Assembly: GCF_027887165.1 (NCBI RefSeq)
Contig: NC_077228.1
Span: 387,566,456 to 387,630,455, forward strand
Reading direction: 5' to 3'
Source: Monodelphis domestica
Lineage: Eukaryota; Chordata; Mammalia; Didelphimorphia; Didelphidae
Length of the DNA: 64,000 nucleotides
The translations under genes were made by a program, and so were the position numbers. Positions 1 through 11,265 of the stretch are shown here, piece by piece; the first letter of the stretch is position 1; each line of letters opens with the position of its first letter. The notes beneath the pieces are model-generated. The model was not told where the DNA came from and did no database searches. It saw nothing but the letters and a program-made list of their open reading frames with translations.

Positions 1-865
1 CCTTATCCAAGTATGCCTAGTAAAAGAAGGAGGTGGGAGTAAAGAACCTTTCAGGCTTCTTGTAGCTTTAGATTATAAGCAGTGGATGACCTCCCTAATG
101 ACCAGCGAAGCCCCTTTTCTATTATGTCCATTTGTTTTATTCCTTCCTCACCTCTTTCCATCCCATTGACACTGATTTTCCTTCCATTTCTCCACTGGGA
201 GAGGCAGTTAGTGTCTCCCTCTTTCTTGGCAAGTCTTTCACTCACCTTGGCTGCTGCTGTTTTAGCTGCAGCAGGGGAGCTGGCAGCCAAAATGCTTTGC
301 AAACATCCCCCCCATACCCTGCTTGCTCAGCACTGGTTTCCCCTTTGCATTGATGGGGGGATCTTCTGGGTGTCCTTCCCCCTCTTTCTGCTGTCTGCCA
401 GGAGACATGCCCTGGGTGGCTGCTGCAGGAAATTGGGTTGGAACCTGGAAATGCAAAAAAAAAAAGAAAAAAAAGAGCAAAGACTGATGAAGCCAAAACA
501 GCAGAGTCTGCGCTTGGCATCTGTGAATTTTCAGAGTGACTCTGCTTCCAAACTCCCTGTAGGATTTTGCTGACATTATTTTCATATGCAATACTGCCCG
601 GATATTGGCAGATTCCTTTGGGAAGGTTTCAAAAAGAGAGTTCCCAGGACACAAAGCTTTCCCCAGAAACCTGATACGCTCAAGGAGACACTCACTACTG
701 CTCCTCATTCATCTGGGACCTGGACAAAAATCTATCCCTATGCAATGATTTGATCATCTAAAATGCCACTTGGAATCACTGTCCATGGTATTCTGTTGTG
801 ATACTCAGAGGGTTAGCCTCTCTCATTAGGCCACTGAAAAATATTTGATGAACCTTTAAAATAGG
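1..865. other. Unassigned, repeat-poor sequence
   Basis: I recognise no repeat family here. It is GC-richer than its surroundings and contains overlapping open frames on both strands (82-573 plus, 262-708 minus). Neither resembles a known domain, and both run through low-complexity A or T runs near 455-475. Confidence 0.5.
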
Positions 866-867
866 GA

Positions 868-1070
868 TTAGAAAAAACTCTTATCTTCCATCTTAGAATC
901 AATACTATGTATTGGTTCCAAGGCAGAAGAGTGGAAAGAGCTAGCAAAGGGAGGTTAAGTGACTTGTCCAGAATCACAGGACTAGAAAGCATCTGAGATC
1001 AAATTTGAACCCAGGACCTCTCATCTCTAGGTCTGGCTCTCTATCCACTGAGTCATCTACCTGTTCCTAG
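868..1070 (-). mobile_element. Marsupial tRNA-derived SINE, minus orientation
   Basis: It reads as the reverse complement of the family consensus: CTTATCTTCCATCTTAGAATC at the tail end, GGTTCCAAGGCAGAAGAGTGG in the middle and a decayed tRNA head. It is diverged, so old. Confidence 0.85.
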
Positions 1071-2344
1071 AATAGGGGCTCTTAACCTGGCATCCATTAA
1101 TTTTTTTTAATATTTTGATAGTTGTAATTCAACATAGCTTATTTCCTTCATAATCTTATGTATTTTATTTTATATATTTAAAAACATTTAGAGGTGTTCA
1201 TAGGTTTTAACAGACTACCAAAGGATCTATTATGTAAAAAAGGTGAAGTACTCAGCTCTAGAATTTTGAAACTTGTTAGGTTTAAATTCTGTGTCTGGCT
1301 TTTGTGATCTTCTCTGTTTTAGATAGCCTTACACATCCAGCTTTTGTTTTTCTTAATACATGCTCTGTTTTAATCAGGCTAATATCCCCACTGCTAAGCA
1401 CTGCCTTCTCAATGAAGCATTCTCTGATTATTCTAAGTCTTCACTGAAGCCTTTTCTCTGGACACTTCTTCGGTTGACATTGAATTTGTGGAGTTAAAAC
1501 TTGGATTGGTTTGCAACAATTTGAGGACAATTTAAAGGAGACCAACTTCTGTGTGGGGAGAGGAGATGGAGAAGGTGATGGGAGGTGGGGAGAAGGGAGA
1601 AGGGGAAAGGGAGAGAGTGAGTGAAGTCTTTTTTCAAGGAACTTAAGTTCCAATGAGAAAGGTAGTACATAAAGGGGTGCTGATCAGTGGGAAGGGACTA
1701 TAGACAAGTATTTGGAGCTGGTGGACTAGAAGTGAGTCATCAAGAAAAGGTAAAAGCTCACCAAATAGTGCCCAGATGGTTCTAGTAGTAGAGTCTAGGT
1801 TTTTGGCAAGGAGAAGGTAAGAGTGGAGGTAGCATGGTTTGGAACTGGTGTCCCAAAAGTGATCTAATTTAGGGAGGAGAAATTAAGGGATAGTTGAAGG
1901 AGAACTCATGTTAAAGATTGAAAAGTACTGGAAACAAGGACTGAAGGAGAGGGTAGTTGGATAGTAGGGTGAATAAGGAAAGGTAAGTAAAATAACTTTG
2001 TATGATGAGGAAAGAATTTGGTGAAAGAAGAGAAAGGGAATTGGGTAAAGCTAGGCTTTAAATTCATTAAGTGGTAATAAAAGAGAATAAAAGGAGTGGC
2101 CTATAAAGTGAAATAGAACAAAAATACTTTTAAAAGCTGATAAAAGAGTGTAAACAACTGGTAAGAATGGAAGAATGGAGAGCAAGGAGAATTGTATAGT
2201 AACTTGTCTTGAATATTGAAATTGATTGTATTTCTGCCATGACCAAGTGACTTGTGTTAACAACTACTGTGGCTTACATTGCTTAATGGCTAGGAGTGTT
2301 ACACTTCTCCTCTCCCTTAGGATTGTCCAATTGTAATAGAGGGT
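1071..2344. other. Mostly unassigned; weak L2-like and purine-rich stretches
   Basis: About 1370-1440 resembles the L2 3' region in plus orientation. 1541-1622 is a GA-rich tract. 1620-2280 is purine-rich and faintly L2-antisense-like, but too diverged to call. Confidence 0.35.
1541..1622. repeat. GA-rich low-complexity tract
   Basis: It is nearly pure A/G on plus, with GGAGA, GGGAGA and GGGAAAGG units. Confidence 0.75.
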
Positions 2345-2725
2345 GTATCTCCTCAGTCATTATCCCCTCAACCCCTGTAGTCAAGCAGTTGCTTTTTCTC
2401 AGTGTTTTTACTCCCACAGTTTGTCCTCTGCTTGTGGATAGTATTTTTTAGATCCCTGCAGATTGTTCAGGGACACTGCATTGCCACTAATGGAGAAGTC
2501 CATCACCTTCGATTGTACCACAGTGTATCAGTCTCTGTGTACAATGTTTTCCTGGTTCTGCTCCTTTCGCTCTGCATCACTTCCTGGAGGTTGTTCCAGA
2601 CTCCATGGAATTCCTCCACTTTATTATTCCTTTGAGCACAATAGTATTCCATCACCAACATATACCACAATTTGTTCAGCCATTCCCCAATTGATGGGCA
2701 CCCCCTCTGTCCACTTTTTGGGAGA
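2345..2725 (-). mobile_element. Marsupial L1 3' region, minus orientation
   Basis: It is the reverse complement of the L1 tail: CCCCTGTAGTCAAGCAG, TTTGTCCTCTGCTTGTGG, ATTGCCACTAATGGAGAAG and CAATTGATGGGCACCCC are recognisable L1 blocks. Only about 380 bp remain. Confidence 0.85.
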
Positions 2726-3340
2726 GGTTTGGGGGGAATAGGGATCAGGAGGCAGTGAAAAGAGAGGACCTCCTCAGTAGCTGTCTCCAAGCCAGACACT
2801 GGCTCCAACTGCCTCCCTGTGGATTCCTTTTTTCTCAGGATTCCAAATCATCTCTGCCCATCCCCCACTGCTGCTGCTGGAATCTTTACAGCCACTCCAG
2901 GCTCTTTCCATATCCAAAAAGTCTCTGGGTTTCCTCCTCTCACACACACAATGCCCTTAAGAGGGTGTAGGAGTGTATAGGCTCTCTGTCACTGGCTTCA
3001 AACCTCACTGATTGTGTTCCCTGAATTTTAGGTGGTCCCCTTTACTTCATTTCCATTTATCCACTTAAAAGTCAGATTTGCTTTTAAAAAGGAATATTTA
3101 CTTCAAAGATATAGAAAAAACATCTATAAACATTCCCTACAACAAAAGGGAGGGGGATAACCCATAATCCCCTCCCATACCACATAATTTTTGAAGAGGA
3201 GAGGGGGGTCAGGTTCACAATTTAATTTAACTCCTAGATAGTATCATAGTCCCAAGTGCAAAGTCAAAACTCCCATTTGAGCCAAAGTTCAAGTCACAGG
3301 AACTTTGGCTTCTCTAGGCCTCCATGCTAGGAAGGCAATT
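2726..3340. other. Unassigned, possibly LTR-like
   Basis: CT-rich then A-rich sequence between two recognised repeats. I see no TG...CA ends or target duplication, so no class is given. Confidence 0.3.
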
Positions 3341-3378
3341 GGTGGCATAGTGGACAGAGTACTGGTCCTGGAGTCAGT

Positions 3379-3831
3379 AACTTGTTATCCAGTCATTTCA
3401 GTTGTGTTTACCTCTTTGAGATTCCATTAAAAAACTTTTTAAAACCCCCACCTTCCATCTTAGAATCATCTTAGAACTGTGTATTGGTTCCAAGGCAGAA
3501 GAGTGGTAAGGATTAAGCAATGGGGGTCAAGTGACTTGCCCAGGGTCACACAGCTGGGAAGTGTCTGAGGCCAGATTTGAACCTAGACTTCTCATCTCTA
3601 GGTCTGGCTCTCAATCCACTGAGCCATATGTGACCCCATATCCAGCAAAGATACTGGAGTAGCTTGCCATTTCCTTCTCCAGGTCATTTTACAGATGAGG
3701 AATTGGAGGCAAATAGGCTTAAACGACTTCCCTAGAATTACACAGCTAAAGTGTCTGAGGCTATATTTGAACTCAGATCTTCCTTATTCCAGGCCTGGCT
3801 TTAAATACTGAACCAACTTGCTATCCAGAGT
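3379..3831 (-). mobile_element. CORE-SINE in minus orientation, itself interrupted
   Basis: The parts TTATCCAGTCATTTCAGTTG (from 3384) and AAGATACTGGAGTAGCTTGC (from 3648) through CTTCCTTATTCCAGG belong to one antisense CORE-SINE. The break falls where another SINE is inserted. Confidence 0.8.
3436..3640 (-). mobile_element. tRNA-derived SINE, minus, innermost insertion
   Basis: AAACCCCCACCTTCCATC through CAATCCACTGAGCC matches the antisense consensus over its full length. Confidence 0.88.
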
Positions 3832-4032
3832 CAGGAAGACCTGAATTCAAATTTTATCTCAGTCACTGTGTGACCCTGGGCAAATCACTTAATTTCTATT
3901 TACTCAGTTACCTCAAAAAGGAGATCATAGTTGCATCTACCTTGCTGTGTTGTTGTGAGGAACAAATGTGTTCATATTTGTAAAAAGTGACTGGTACATA
4001 GTAGGTGCTATATAAATGCTTATTCTTTCCCC

Positions 4033-4477
4033 TCTTTCTCCCTAGTCTGATAGCAACATTTGACTTGGCATCTTTCCTTCAAGGTAACTATGTCTGAATC
4101 TGGGACTCTACCTTTGCTCCTAGAACTGAAAAGGAGGAACAAAGCAGAGCAGAACAAAATCCCAAGCCTGTTTCTCTGGGTCTCATGGACTGAAAAGGGC
4201 ATAGGGAAGGTTGTCCTTCACCTTACCCAGATCAGTTGACTGTACCTTTTCTGTGGGTAAAAGTACTTTCACCCCTTATGGATACAGCTGGAAAGAGAGT
4301 GAGAGTATCTCAAGCTTGATCCACTTCACCAATAGAAAGATGTTCTACCACCCATGTAGTAGGAGAATGAAGACGATCTTCTCCCAGAAGGAGATTCCCC
4401 CATCTTAGGCAATCTGAGTTTGTGTAAAACCTAGATGCCCTTATACTTGTACTCAAAATGTAGACTGACCTCCCTTT
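4033..4477. other. Unassigned sequence
   Basis: No repeat or exon recognised. Short ORFs on both strands carry no domain. Confidence 0.4.
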
Positions 4478-4492
4478 AAAAAGAGGTGAAGT

Positions 4493-4700
4493 ATAGGGGG
4501 CAGCTGGGTAGCTCAGTGGATTGAGAGCCAGGATGGGAAGTCCTAGGTTCAAATCTGGCCTCAGACACTTCCTAGCTGTGTAACTCTGGGCAAGTCACTT
4601 AACCCCCATTGCCTAGCCCTTACCACTCTTCTGCCTTGGAGCCTATATGTAGTATTGACTCCAAGATGGAAGGTAAGGTTTTGTCTTTTTTAATTAAAAA
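4493..4700 (+). mobile_element. tRNA-derived SINE with target-site duplication
   Basis: A-box-like TAGCTCAGTGG and B-box-like GGTTCAAATCT are present. The 3' part is GCCTTGGAGCCTATATG and GGAAGGTAAGG, then an A-rich tail. The duplication AAAAAGAGGTGAAGT at 4478-4492 and 4701-4715 is perfect, the mark of L1-driven insertion. Confidence 0.93.
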
Positions 4701-5353
4701 AAAAAGAGGTGAAGTGGCTTAAGGAGCTTTTCTCCAGATTTCTAGGCACAATGAATCATTTCTTTTAAATACCACAAGAAGGCCATGCATGGAAAAACCA
4801 AAAGGAAAAAGGATCAGAAAAGTCAGAGGAGAATTCTGACTTTTTTTCTGAAGGTTGGAAGACAGAAGAATGGCGCCAAGAAGAGGGGAGGAAAGGGACA
4901 ACTGAATTCTTGGAGTTTAGAAGTAAACTTGAATCTCTTTCTGAAGTGGGAGAATGGGAAACCGTGGTTTGTGTTTTAAGGAAAGAAGTCATATATCCAA
5001 GGGCTGTTAGGTGGAAATTTATCCATTGAGTCAGAGGAAGAAGAGAAGAGCCTTGGAAGTTAGTCATGCAAGAAAAAATAAAAGCTCAGAACTGCAAGGG
5101 AGAAGTGTATTATCTTGTAAGGAGTAAGTATCTGAGGTACAACAATAGGCATCCCAAGACCTGTCAAAACAGACCACTGCCTCTTACTTCTGGTGGTCTT
5201 CATGAGTGCCTAACTGTTTCCAAAAGAAACCTAGGAAGCCTTGATCATGAAGACTGGAGCGAGAAACTGAAGACTTTGGGGGCACATGTCCCATTGAAGA
5301 TGAGGGATGTGGTGGTGAAAAGCTGAATTGGGAGGAGTTAGAAGATGAAATCT

Positions 5354-5540
5354 GGGGGGGGGGCAGTTGGGTGGCTCAGTGGATTGAGAGCCAGGCCTAC
5401 AGAGGGGAGGTCCTTGGTTCAAATCTGGCCTCAGACACTTCCTACCTGTGTGACCCTGAGCAAGTCACTTAGCCCCCATTGCCTAGCCCTTACCACTCTT
5501 CTGCCTTGGAACCAATTCACAGTAAGAGTTTTTTAAAAAA
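5354..5540 (+). mobile_element. tRNA-derived SINE with diverged duplication
   Basis: It begins with a G run, then CAGTTGGGTGGCTCAGTGG. The flanks AGAAGATGAAATCT and AGAAGACAAACTCT match at 12 of 14 positions. Its tail is shortened. Confidence 0.9.
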
Positions 5541-6059
5541 AGAAGACAAACTCTGACAATAAAATTTGGTATTCTGAACAATTTGCATAAAATAATTGCA
5601 AAAAAAATTGCATTAAAAAGAAGTCTCTGCTTGAACAGGGATGATAGTCTCCTGGCCAGGGATAGGGTATTCCTGTCATGAGGGTAATCAGAGGATGTCC
5701 CATTGGCTTGTTCTGGCTAGAGCACAGACTACAGATCATGAATGGAGCTGAGCTTCATTGGCCATTTGTGTTGATAGATGCTCTTGTTCTTAAGGACTTT
5801 CACTTTGGGATAATATAGCAATTCCTTACTGGCCCCTTAATCCCGCTGATGGTGGTGGTGGTGGGGAATAAAGGGTTTTCCCTGATTATTCCCATTATAC
5901 TTCTAACAAAGTTGGATGAGAAGGTATTTGCTGGACATCTAATAAAAAAGAATTTTAAATTTAAAAGGATGGGGAAGGGAGAAAAATACGTATGTATATG
6001 CATCCAGCTACCTACAACAGAGGGTGAAACTACAATGAGGAAAGGATAATCTTCAAGAC

Positions 6060-7142
6060 TCCTAGAAATCAATAGGAGACAAATTTCAAGAAAGGAAGTA
6101 GTAGAAAACCTGTATCTGTATACGAATACACAAAATCTAGGCAGTAACCAAGATGAACTAGAGATTCTAGTGAAAGAAGGCAAATTTGACCTCATAGCTT
6201 TCACTGCGGCTTGGTGAGAAAAAACAAATGCTTGGGAATGATTCTGGCTGAATATTCTTTGTTCAGAAAAGGCAAGAGAGATAAAAGCAAAGAGGGATGG
6301 GGTTTAGCATTTTATATGAGCAAAGTGAATTCTTATTAGAAAATGTTCAGTGCAAAGAAAGAAAATGCTAAAGGCAACCTGGAGAAGTATAGTGGAGAGT
6401 ATTAAGGTAAGATCAGTAAAGAGAGAGTCAAGTTATTGTATCATCTGGGTTATATATACTACAGGGCAGCTGGAAAGAAGGAAGATATAAAGATGAGCAG
6501 TTTGGAATACAGATCACAAGCATCGCACTGCGGCATGATATAGTGGTAACATGCAACCTACTTCACAGGACTTTTGTAAGGATCAAATGAGATATCATGA
6601 GCAAGGGGAGAGAAATACTAGCTAAGTGATGATGGGGACATTGTTTATACTATCAGCTGGAATTCTCTTGGGCCAAGAGATGAATGTTCAAGACCTTCTT
6701 GACTTTTTTTGCTGATGATTTCATCCTTAGAAAGGTGAAGATGGGGACAGCTAGGCAGGCTAAGTGGCTTAGAGATGGGAGGTCCTGGGTTCAAATATGG
6801 CCTCAGACATTCCTAGCTGTGTGACCCTGGGCAAGTCATTGCCTAGTCCTTACCACTTTTCTGCCTTGGAACCCAATATACAGTATTGATACTAAAATGT
6901 AAAGTAAGTGTTAAAAAAAATTAAAGTGAAGAAACCACAAGGGGAAATTCTATTCTGATTCTGATGAATAGGGAGGAACTGGGTTTAGTGACAGAAATAT
7001 TAGGAACCTTGAGAGGAAGTTAGCCCTCCCTCTTTCAGTTTGTGGCAGAGAAGAAGAGAACCAAATATATCTTGACATTTTCAGATTTTAAGAGAAGTTT
7101 TCAAAGGGTTCAGAAGAAGGATAGAATGAAAATTCTATAAGG
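6060..7142 (+). mobile_element. L3/CR1 LINE fossil, endonuclease region
   Basis: Translation of about 6110-6215 reads LYTNTQNLGSNQDELEILV then KFDLIAFTAAW, close to the CR1/L3 apurinic endonuclease start (consensus NxxSLxNKxDEL...DLIxxTETWW). Stops and frameshifts follow. 6925-7142 also looks like L3 linker sequence, and a SINE interrupts it at 6743-6922. Confidence 0.65.
6743..6922 (+). mobile_element. tRNA-derived SINE inside L3
   Basis: GGGAGGTCCTGGGTTCAAAT and TTCTGCCTTGGAACCCAAT are present. Internal deletions have shortened it in the head and in the middle. Confidence 0.85.
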
Positions 7143-7767
7143 AATAGGGGCTGTTAGGTGGCTCAGTGAATTGAGAGCTAGGACTAGAGATGGGAGATCC
7201 TGGGTTCAAATTTGGCCTCCTAGCTGTGTGACATTAGGGAAGTCACTTAACCCCCATTACCTATTGATTCTAAGATATGTGTAAAGTATCTAAGGGATCT
7301 GCAATCCAGCTGTGATCCTGCACACTCATGCAGGATGTGACAAGACATAGGAGCCATAGAGTCACATATCATATCTGGTGGCCTGTCACTGACATCCCCT
7401 GGCATCAGCATGAACTTCCCGAGTATCAGTGTTCCAGAGCCAGCACAATGTAGTCATGGGGGTTAAAAAGCTGTGGGTGGGGGGATTAGGGGGGAAGGAA
7501 GGAGAGTGGTCTTTTAACTTCTGCTCTCAGCTTCTATCCCTGTCTCTGGGCTCAGGGTGGGGGTTCTCTGAGCTTTTCTTTATCTCTTGATCTTTGGCAA
7601 GTGTGCAGGGCTGGAATCTAAGACCTGGTCTTACCTTAAGTTAGAAAGGCTGAGACATCCCCCTCCATTTATCAGTCTCTCTCTATTTCCTAATAAATGC
7701 TTATAAATCTGGTAACAAGCCTCCAGATCAATTTTTACTTATTTCAGATGGAAGATAAGGGTTTAAA
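7143..7767 (+). mobile_element. tRNA-derived SINE split by an LTR
   Basis: 5' part 7143-7277 and 3' part 7747-7767 (GATGGAAGATAAGGGTTTAA) rejoin in the consensus. The outer flanks AAAATTCTATAAGG (7129-7142) and AAAATTCTATAGGG (7768-7781) are its target-site duplication with one change. Confidence 0.85.
7278..7746 (+). mobile_element. Solo retroviral LTR, 469 bp
   Basis: It starts TGTG and ends TTTCA, with a polyadenylation signal AATAAA at 7692-7697. The 4-bp duplication is GATA (7274-7277) / GATG (7747-7750), and GATG is what the uninterrupted SINE would read. Four-base duplications are typical of class I (gammaretrovirus-like) elements. No coding remnants. Confidence 0.75.
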
Positions 7768-7969
7768 AAAATTCTATAGGGGAAGTTACCTGATTTAGAA
7801 AGAAAAACTCAAGAATGGAGAAACTGTGGCATAGTAGTCGAAGTATACTGGATTTGGAATCAGGAGTTAGTCAATAAATAATCATGAAGTCAATACTTCA
7901 TGCCAGCAATGTGCTTGGCTCTGGGGATACAAAGGAAGACAAAAGACAGTCTCAGTCTGCAAGGAGCTT

Positions 7970-9223
7970 GAAGTCTTAAATGACTTAAATATAAAGAGTA
8001 AGATCATAAATAAATTAGGTGAACATGGAATAGTGTACATGTCAGATCTATGGGAAAGGAATCAATTTAAGACTAAGCAATTACATTAAATATAATATTA
8101 ATTATATTAAATTAAAATGGGTATGTACAAACAAAACTAATTGTAACCAAAAGTAGAAGGGAAACAACAAATTGGGAAATGATTTTTTACAATGAAATTC
8201 TCTGAGAAAGCTTGAATTTACCAAATATATAAGGAACAAAGTCAAATTTATAAGAAATCAAGACATTTCCCAATTGACAAATGATCACAAGATATGAATA
8301 AGCAGTTTTCAGATGAAGAAATCAAAACTATGAAAACATGTTCTAAATCCCTCCTTACTAGAAAATGTAAATTAAAACAACTCTGAGGTACCACCTCACA
8401 CATAGCAGGTTGGTCAATATGACAGCAAAGGAAAATAATAAATGTTGGAGGGAATGTGGCAAATTTGGGACACTAATGCATTGTAGGTGGAGTTGTGAAT
8501 TGATCCAACCATTCTGGAGGGCAATTTGGAACTATGCCCAAAGGGCACTAAAAGACTGTCTGTCCTTTGATACAGCCATAGCATGGCTGGGTTTGTACCT
8601 CAAAGAGATAACAAAGAAAAATATTTGCACAAAAATATTTATAGCTGTACTTTTTAGATTGGCAAAAATTAGAAAATGAGGGGGTATCCCTCAATTGGGG
8701 AATGGCTGAACAAATTGTGGCAAATGGTGGTGATGGAATACTATTGTGCTGTAAGAAATGATGAACTGCTTGATATCTGTAAGAACTGAGAAGACCTACA
8801 TGAACTGATTCAGACTGAAATGAGTAGAACCAGGACATCCTACATGGTAATTAAAACATCGTGGGATGATTAAATGTATTAGTCTCTGCTACTAATAGCA
8901 ATGCAGTGATTCAGAACAATTCTGAGGGACTTATGAGAAAGAACACCATCCACATCCAGAGAAAAAACTGTGGGAGGAGAAACATAGAGGAAAAACAACT
9001 GCCTGATTAAATGGGTCAAGGGGATATGATTTAGGGTTGTGGTTTTGAAAAGATTACTTTATTACAAATATGAATAATATGGAAATAGGTTTTTGAGTAA
9101 TAAGACATGTATAAACCATTGGAATTGCTTGTCAGCTTCAGGAGGGGGGAGGGAAGAGGAGAGAGAGAACATGAATCATGTAACCATGGAAAAATAGTCT
9201 AAAAAAATAATGTGAAATTTAAA
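7970..9223 (+). mobile_element. 5'-truncated L1 inserted in L2
   Basis: It runs from the ORF2 C-terminal region (near 8000, CAGATCTATGGGAAAGGAA) to the 3' tail. AAGGAGCTT at 7961-7969 and 9224-9232 is the target-site duplication; the flanking L2 halves join there. Confidence 0.88.
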
Positions 9224-9867
9224 AAGGAGCTTTCAGTCTAGCAGAGGAGACAAGAAGTAAAAAGGAAAAAAAAACTACATGGAAACAAATTATATGCAGA
9301 ATAAATAGGAAATAATGAATAAAGGGAAGACACTAGAATTAAGGATTAGAAAAGATTTCCTGTAGAAAGTGGGGTTTTAGTTGACACTTAAGGAAACCAG
9401 GGATGCCTGGAGGCAGAGATGAGCAAGGAGAGCATTCTGGGAATGGGAGATGCCAGAGAAAATACTAAGAGCTGACAAATGGAATGTCATTCATGGAAGA
9501 GCAAGGAGGCCATTATCACTGTATCAGAGAGAACATGAGAGCAGTGGAGAAGAGGGTATGAGAAGCCTGGAAAGGTAAGGCTATGGCTTATTATAGGGAT
9601 ATGAAAGATTTTGAATGTGAAACTGAGAATTTGGTTTTTGATTCTGGAAGGTATAGGGATCCACTGATAGGGGGGGTCATTTCTGAACTTTAGGAAAATC
9701 CCTTTGGTAGTGAAATAGAGGATGGACTAGAGTGAGGAGAGACGTGTGGCAAGCTGATCAACCAGCAGCCTATTATGATAGTTGAGGCCAGAGATGATGA
9801 GGACCTTTACTAGGGGAGTGGCAACATCAGAAAAGAGGAAGAAGAATGCTTTTAAAATGTTGAGAAG

Positions 9868-10090
9868 CAGGAATGGGGAGGGGGTGGCAGCTAGGTGGCT
9901 CAGTGGATGGAAAACCAGGCCCAGAGATGGGAGATCCTGAGATCAAATCTGGCTTTAGAAACTTAGCTGGGTGACCCTGGACAAGTCACTTAACCCCTTA
10001 TTGCCTACTCGTTACTGCTCTTCTGCCTTGGAACCAATAAACAATAATGATTCTAAGGTGGAAAATAAGGGTTTAAAAAGAAAAAAAAAG
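9868..10090 (+). mobile_element. tRNA-derived SINE inside L2
   Basis: The full-length body ends GGGTTTAAAAAG plus an A run. The duplication ATGTTGAGAAG is at 9857-9867 and 10091-10101 (perfect). Confidence 0.92.
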
Positions 10091-10640
10091 ATGTTGAGAA
10101 GGTGAATTTGGCAGGCCTAGGAGACTGGATATGAGGAATAAGAGATAGTGAAGAGTCAAGAATGATGTCTTTATTGCAAACCTGGGAGACGAGGAGGATG
10201 GTGGGACCCTGGACAGCAACAGAGACAATTGGAAGAGGTAGGGTTTGGGGAAAAAAGAGGTAATGAGTACAGTTTTGAACACGTTTCATTTAAGATGTTT
10301 ACCAGACATCCAGTTCAACATGTGTGAAATGTAATTAGAGGTATGAGAGTGGAAATTAGCAGAGAGGTTCTGGCAACGTAAGTAGATTTGAGAGTCATCA
10401 TTATAGAAATTATAATTAAAAACATGGGAACTGATTAGATCACCAGGTGAAGTAGCATAGAGGGAGAAGAAGACAGAGCCTTGAGGGATACCCACAGTTA
10501 GTGGGCATGATCTAATGAGAATCCAGTAAAGAAAGAAATCTGAGGAGTGCTCAGCCAGGTAGGCTGAGGACCAGGTGACAAAAACAAAGAGAGAAGAGAA
10601 TACCAAGGAGAAGAGGGTGATCAACAATGTCTAAGACTAT
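10053..10640 (-). pseudogene. L2 reverse-transcriptase fragment
   Basis: On minus, 10286-10627 reads GIPQGSVFFSLYATSPGDLI, then FNYNFYNDDSQIY and LNWMSGKHLK. These are the L2/CR1 RT motif B (GVPQGS), motif C (YADD, here YNDD) and the following thumb region. 10053-10289 continues with ILDSSLSLIPHIQS. The frame is broken at the SINE junction and no endonuclease remains. This is a dead retrotransposon fragment, not a host gene. Confidence 0.85.
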
Positions 10641-10814
10641 AGAGAGGTCTAATGAGGATTGAGAAGAGGTCTTTGGGTTTAGCAGTTAGGAGGAGATCAT
10701 TGGGAACTTTAGAGAGAGCAGCTTTGGTGGAATGATAAAGTCAGAAGTCAGACTGTAAAGGGTAAAGAAAGAGAGGATGTAAATGCATCTATTGAACAAG
10801 AAGTTTTGCCACAA

Positions 10815-11128
10815 AAGGCTTGGGTTCAAAGTCATGTATGTATGATCTTTGGCAAGTCATTTAACTTCTCTAGGCCTTAGTTTTCTCACCTTGAACATGA
10901 GGTTGCAAAAGACTGCTGGATTTAGTCAAGGGACCTGGATTCAAATCCTGATTCTGCCTGCCTGACTTTGGGTTAGTCACAATATCTAGAGCTCAGTTCC
11001 TCATCTGTAAAATAAGGGATTTGGATTAGATGACACTGGAGTTTTCTTCCAGATCTAACTCTATGATCCTCTGACCAGATGGGCCCAAAAGTCTCTTCCA
11101 GCTCTTTATAAAAAATTATATGATTCTA
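10815..11128 (+). mobile_element. MIR/THER1-type CORE-SINE pieces
   Basis: Two adjacent pieces: one near 10815-10900 (GATCTTTGGCAAGTCATTTAAC) and one from 10920 with GGATTCAAATCCTGATTCTG, TTCCTCATCTGTAAAATAAG and the THER1-like tail TCTTCCAGATCTAACTCTATG. Confidence 0.75.
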
Positions 11129-11129
11129 T

Positions 11130-11265
11130 GAAATTCTGAAGACACAAGGGGAAATAATTCCAATGAACAATAATTTTCAGAAGAGACTGATATGGGTGCA
11201 CAGAAGCCTCGTAAACCAACTTAGATTTAAAAAAAAAGAAGCAAAGGAATGAAGACAATTAAACT
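11130..11265 (+). mobile_element. L3/CR1 fragment (between endonuclease and RT)
   Basis: GGGAAATAATTCCAATGAAC and TGCACAGAAGCCTCGTAAAC resemble the L3 linker. It is collinear with the endonuclease piece at 6.1 kb and the RT piece at 14.1 kb. Confidence 0.5.

Larger units (their letters stand above)
3341..4032 (+). mobile_element. CORE-SINE (Mar1/MON1 type), split by nested insertions
   Basis: The head GGTGGCATAGTGGACAGAG is at 3341-3378. The body resumes near 3832 with GTCAGGAAGACCTGAATTC and ends GGTGCTATATAAATGCTT near 4023. The word GAGTCAG is repeated on both sides of the insert, as expected for a target-site duplication. Confidence 0.8.
7868..10790 (-). mobile_element. L2 LINE, minus orientation, interrupted by L1 and SINE
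   Basis: It starts with the L2 3' end (GCCAGCAATGTGCTTGGC... GGGGATACAAAGGAAG) at 7868-7969 and resumes at 9224 with AGGAGCTTTCAGTCTAGC. It then runs back through the 3' UTR and RT domain to about 10790. The interruptions are an L1 and a SINE. Confidence 0.85.

Noticed and set aside
82-573. 163-codon plus-strand frame
   Set aside because: No domain or family resemblance, an A-run-coded Lys stretch, and an equally long frame on the other strand.
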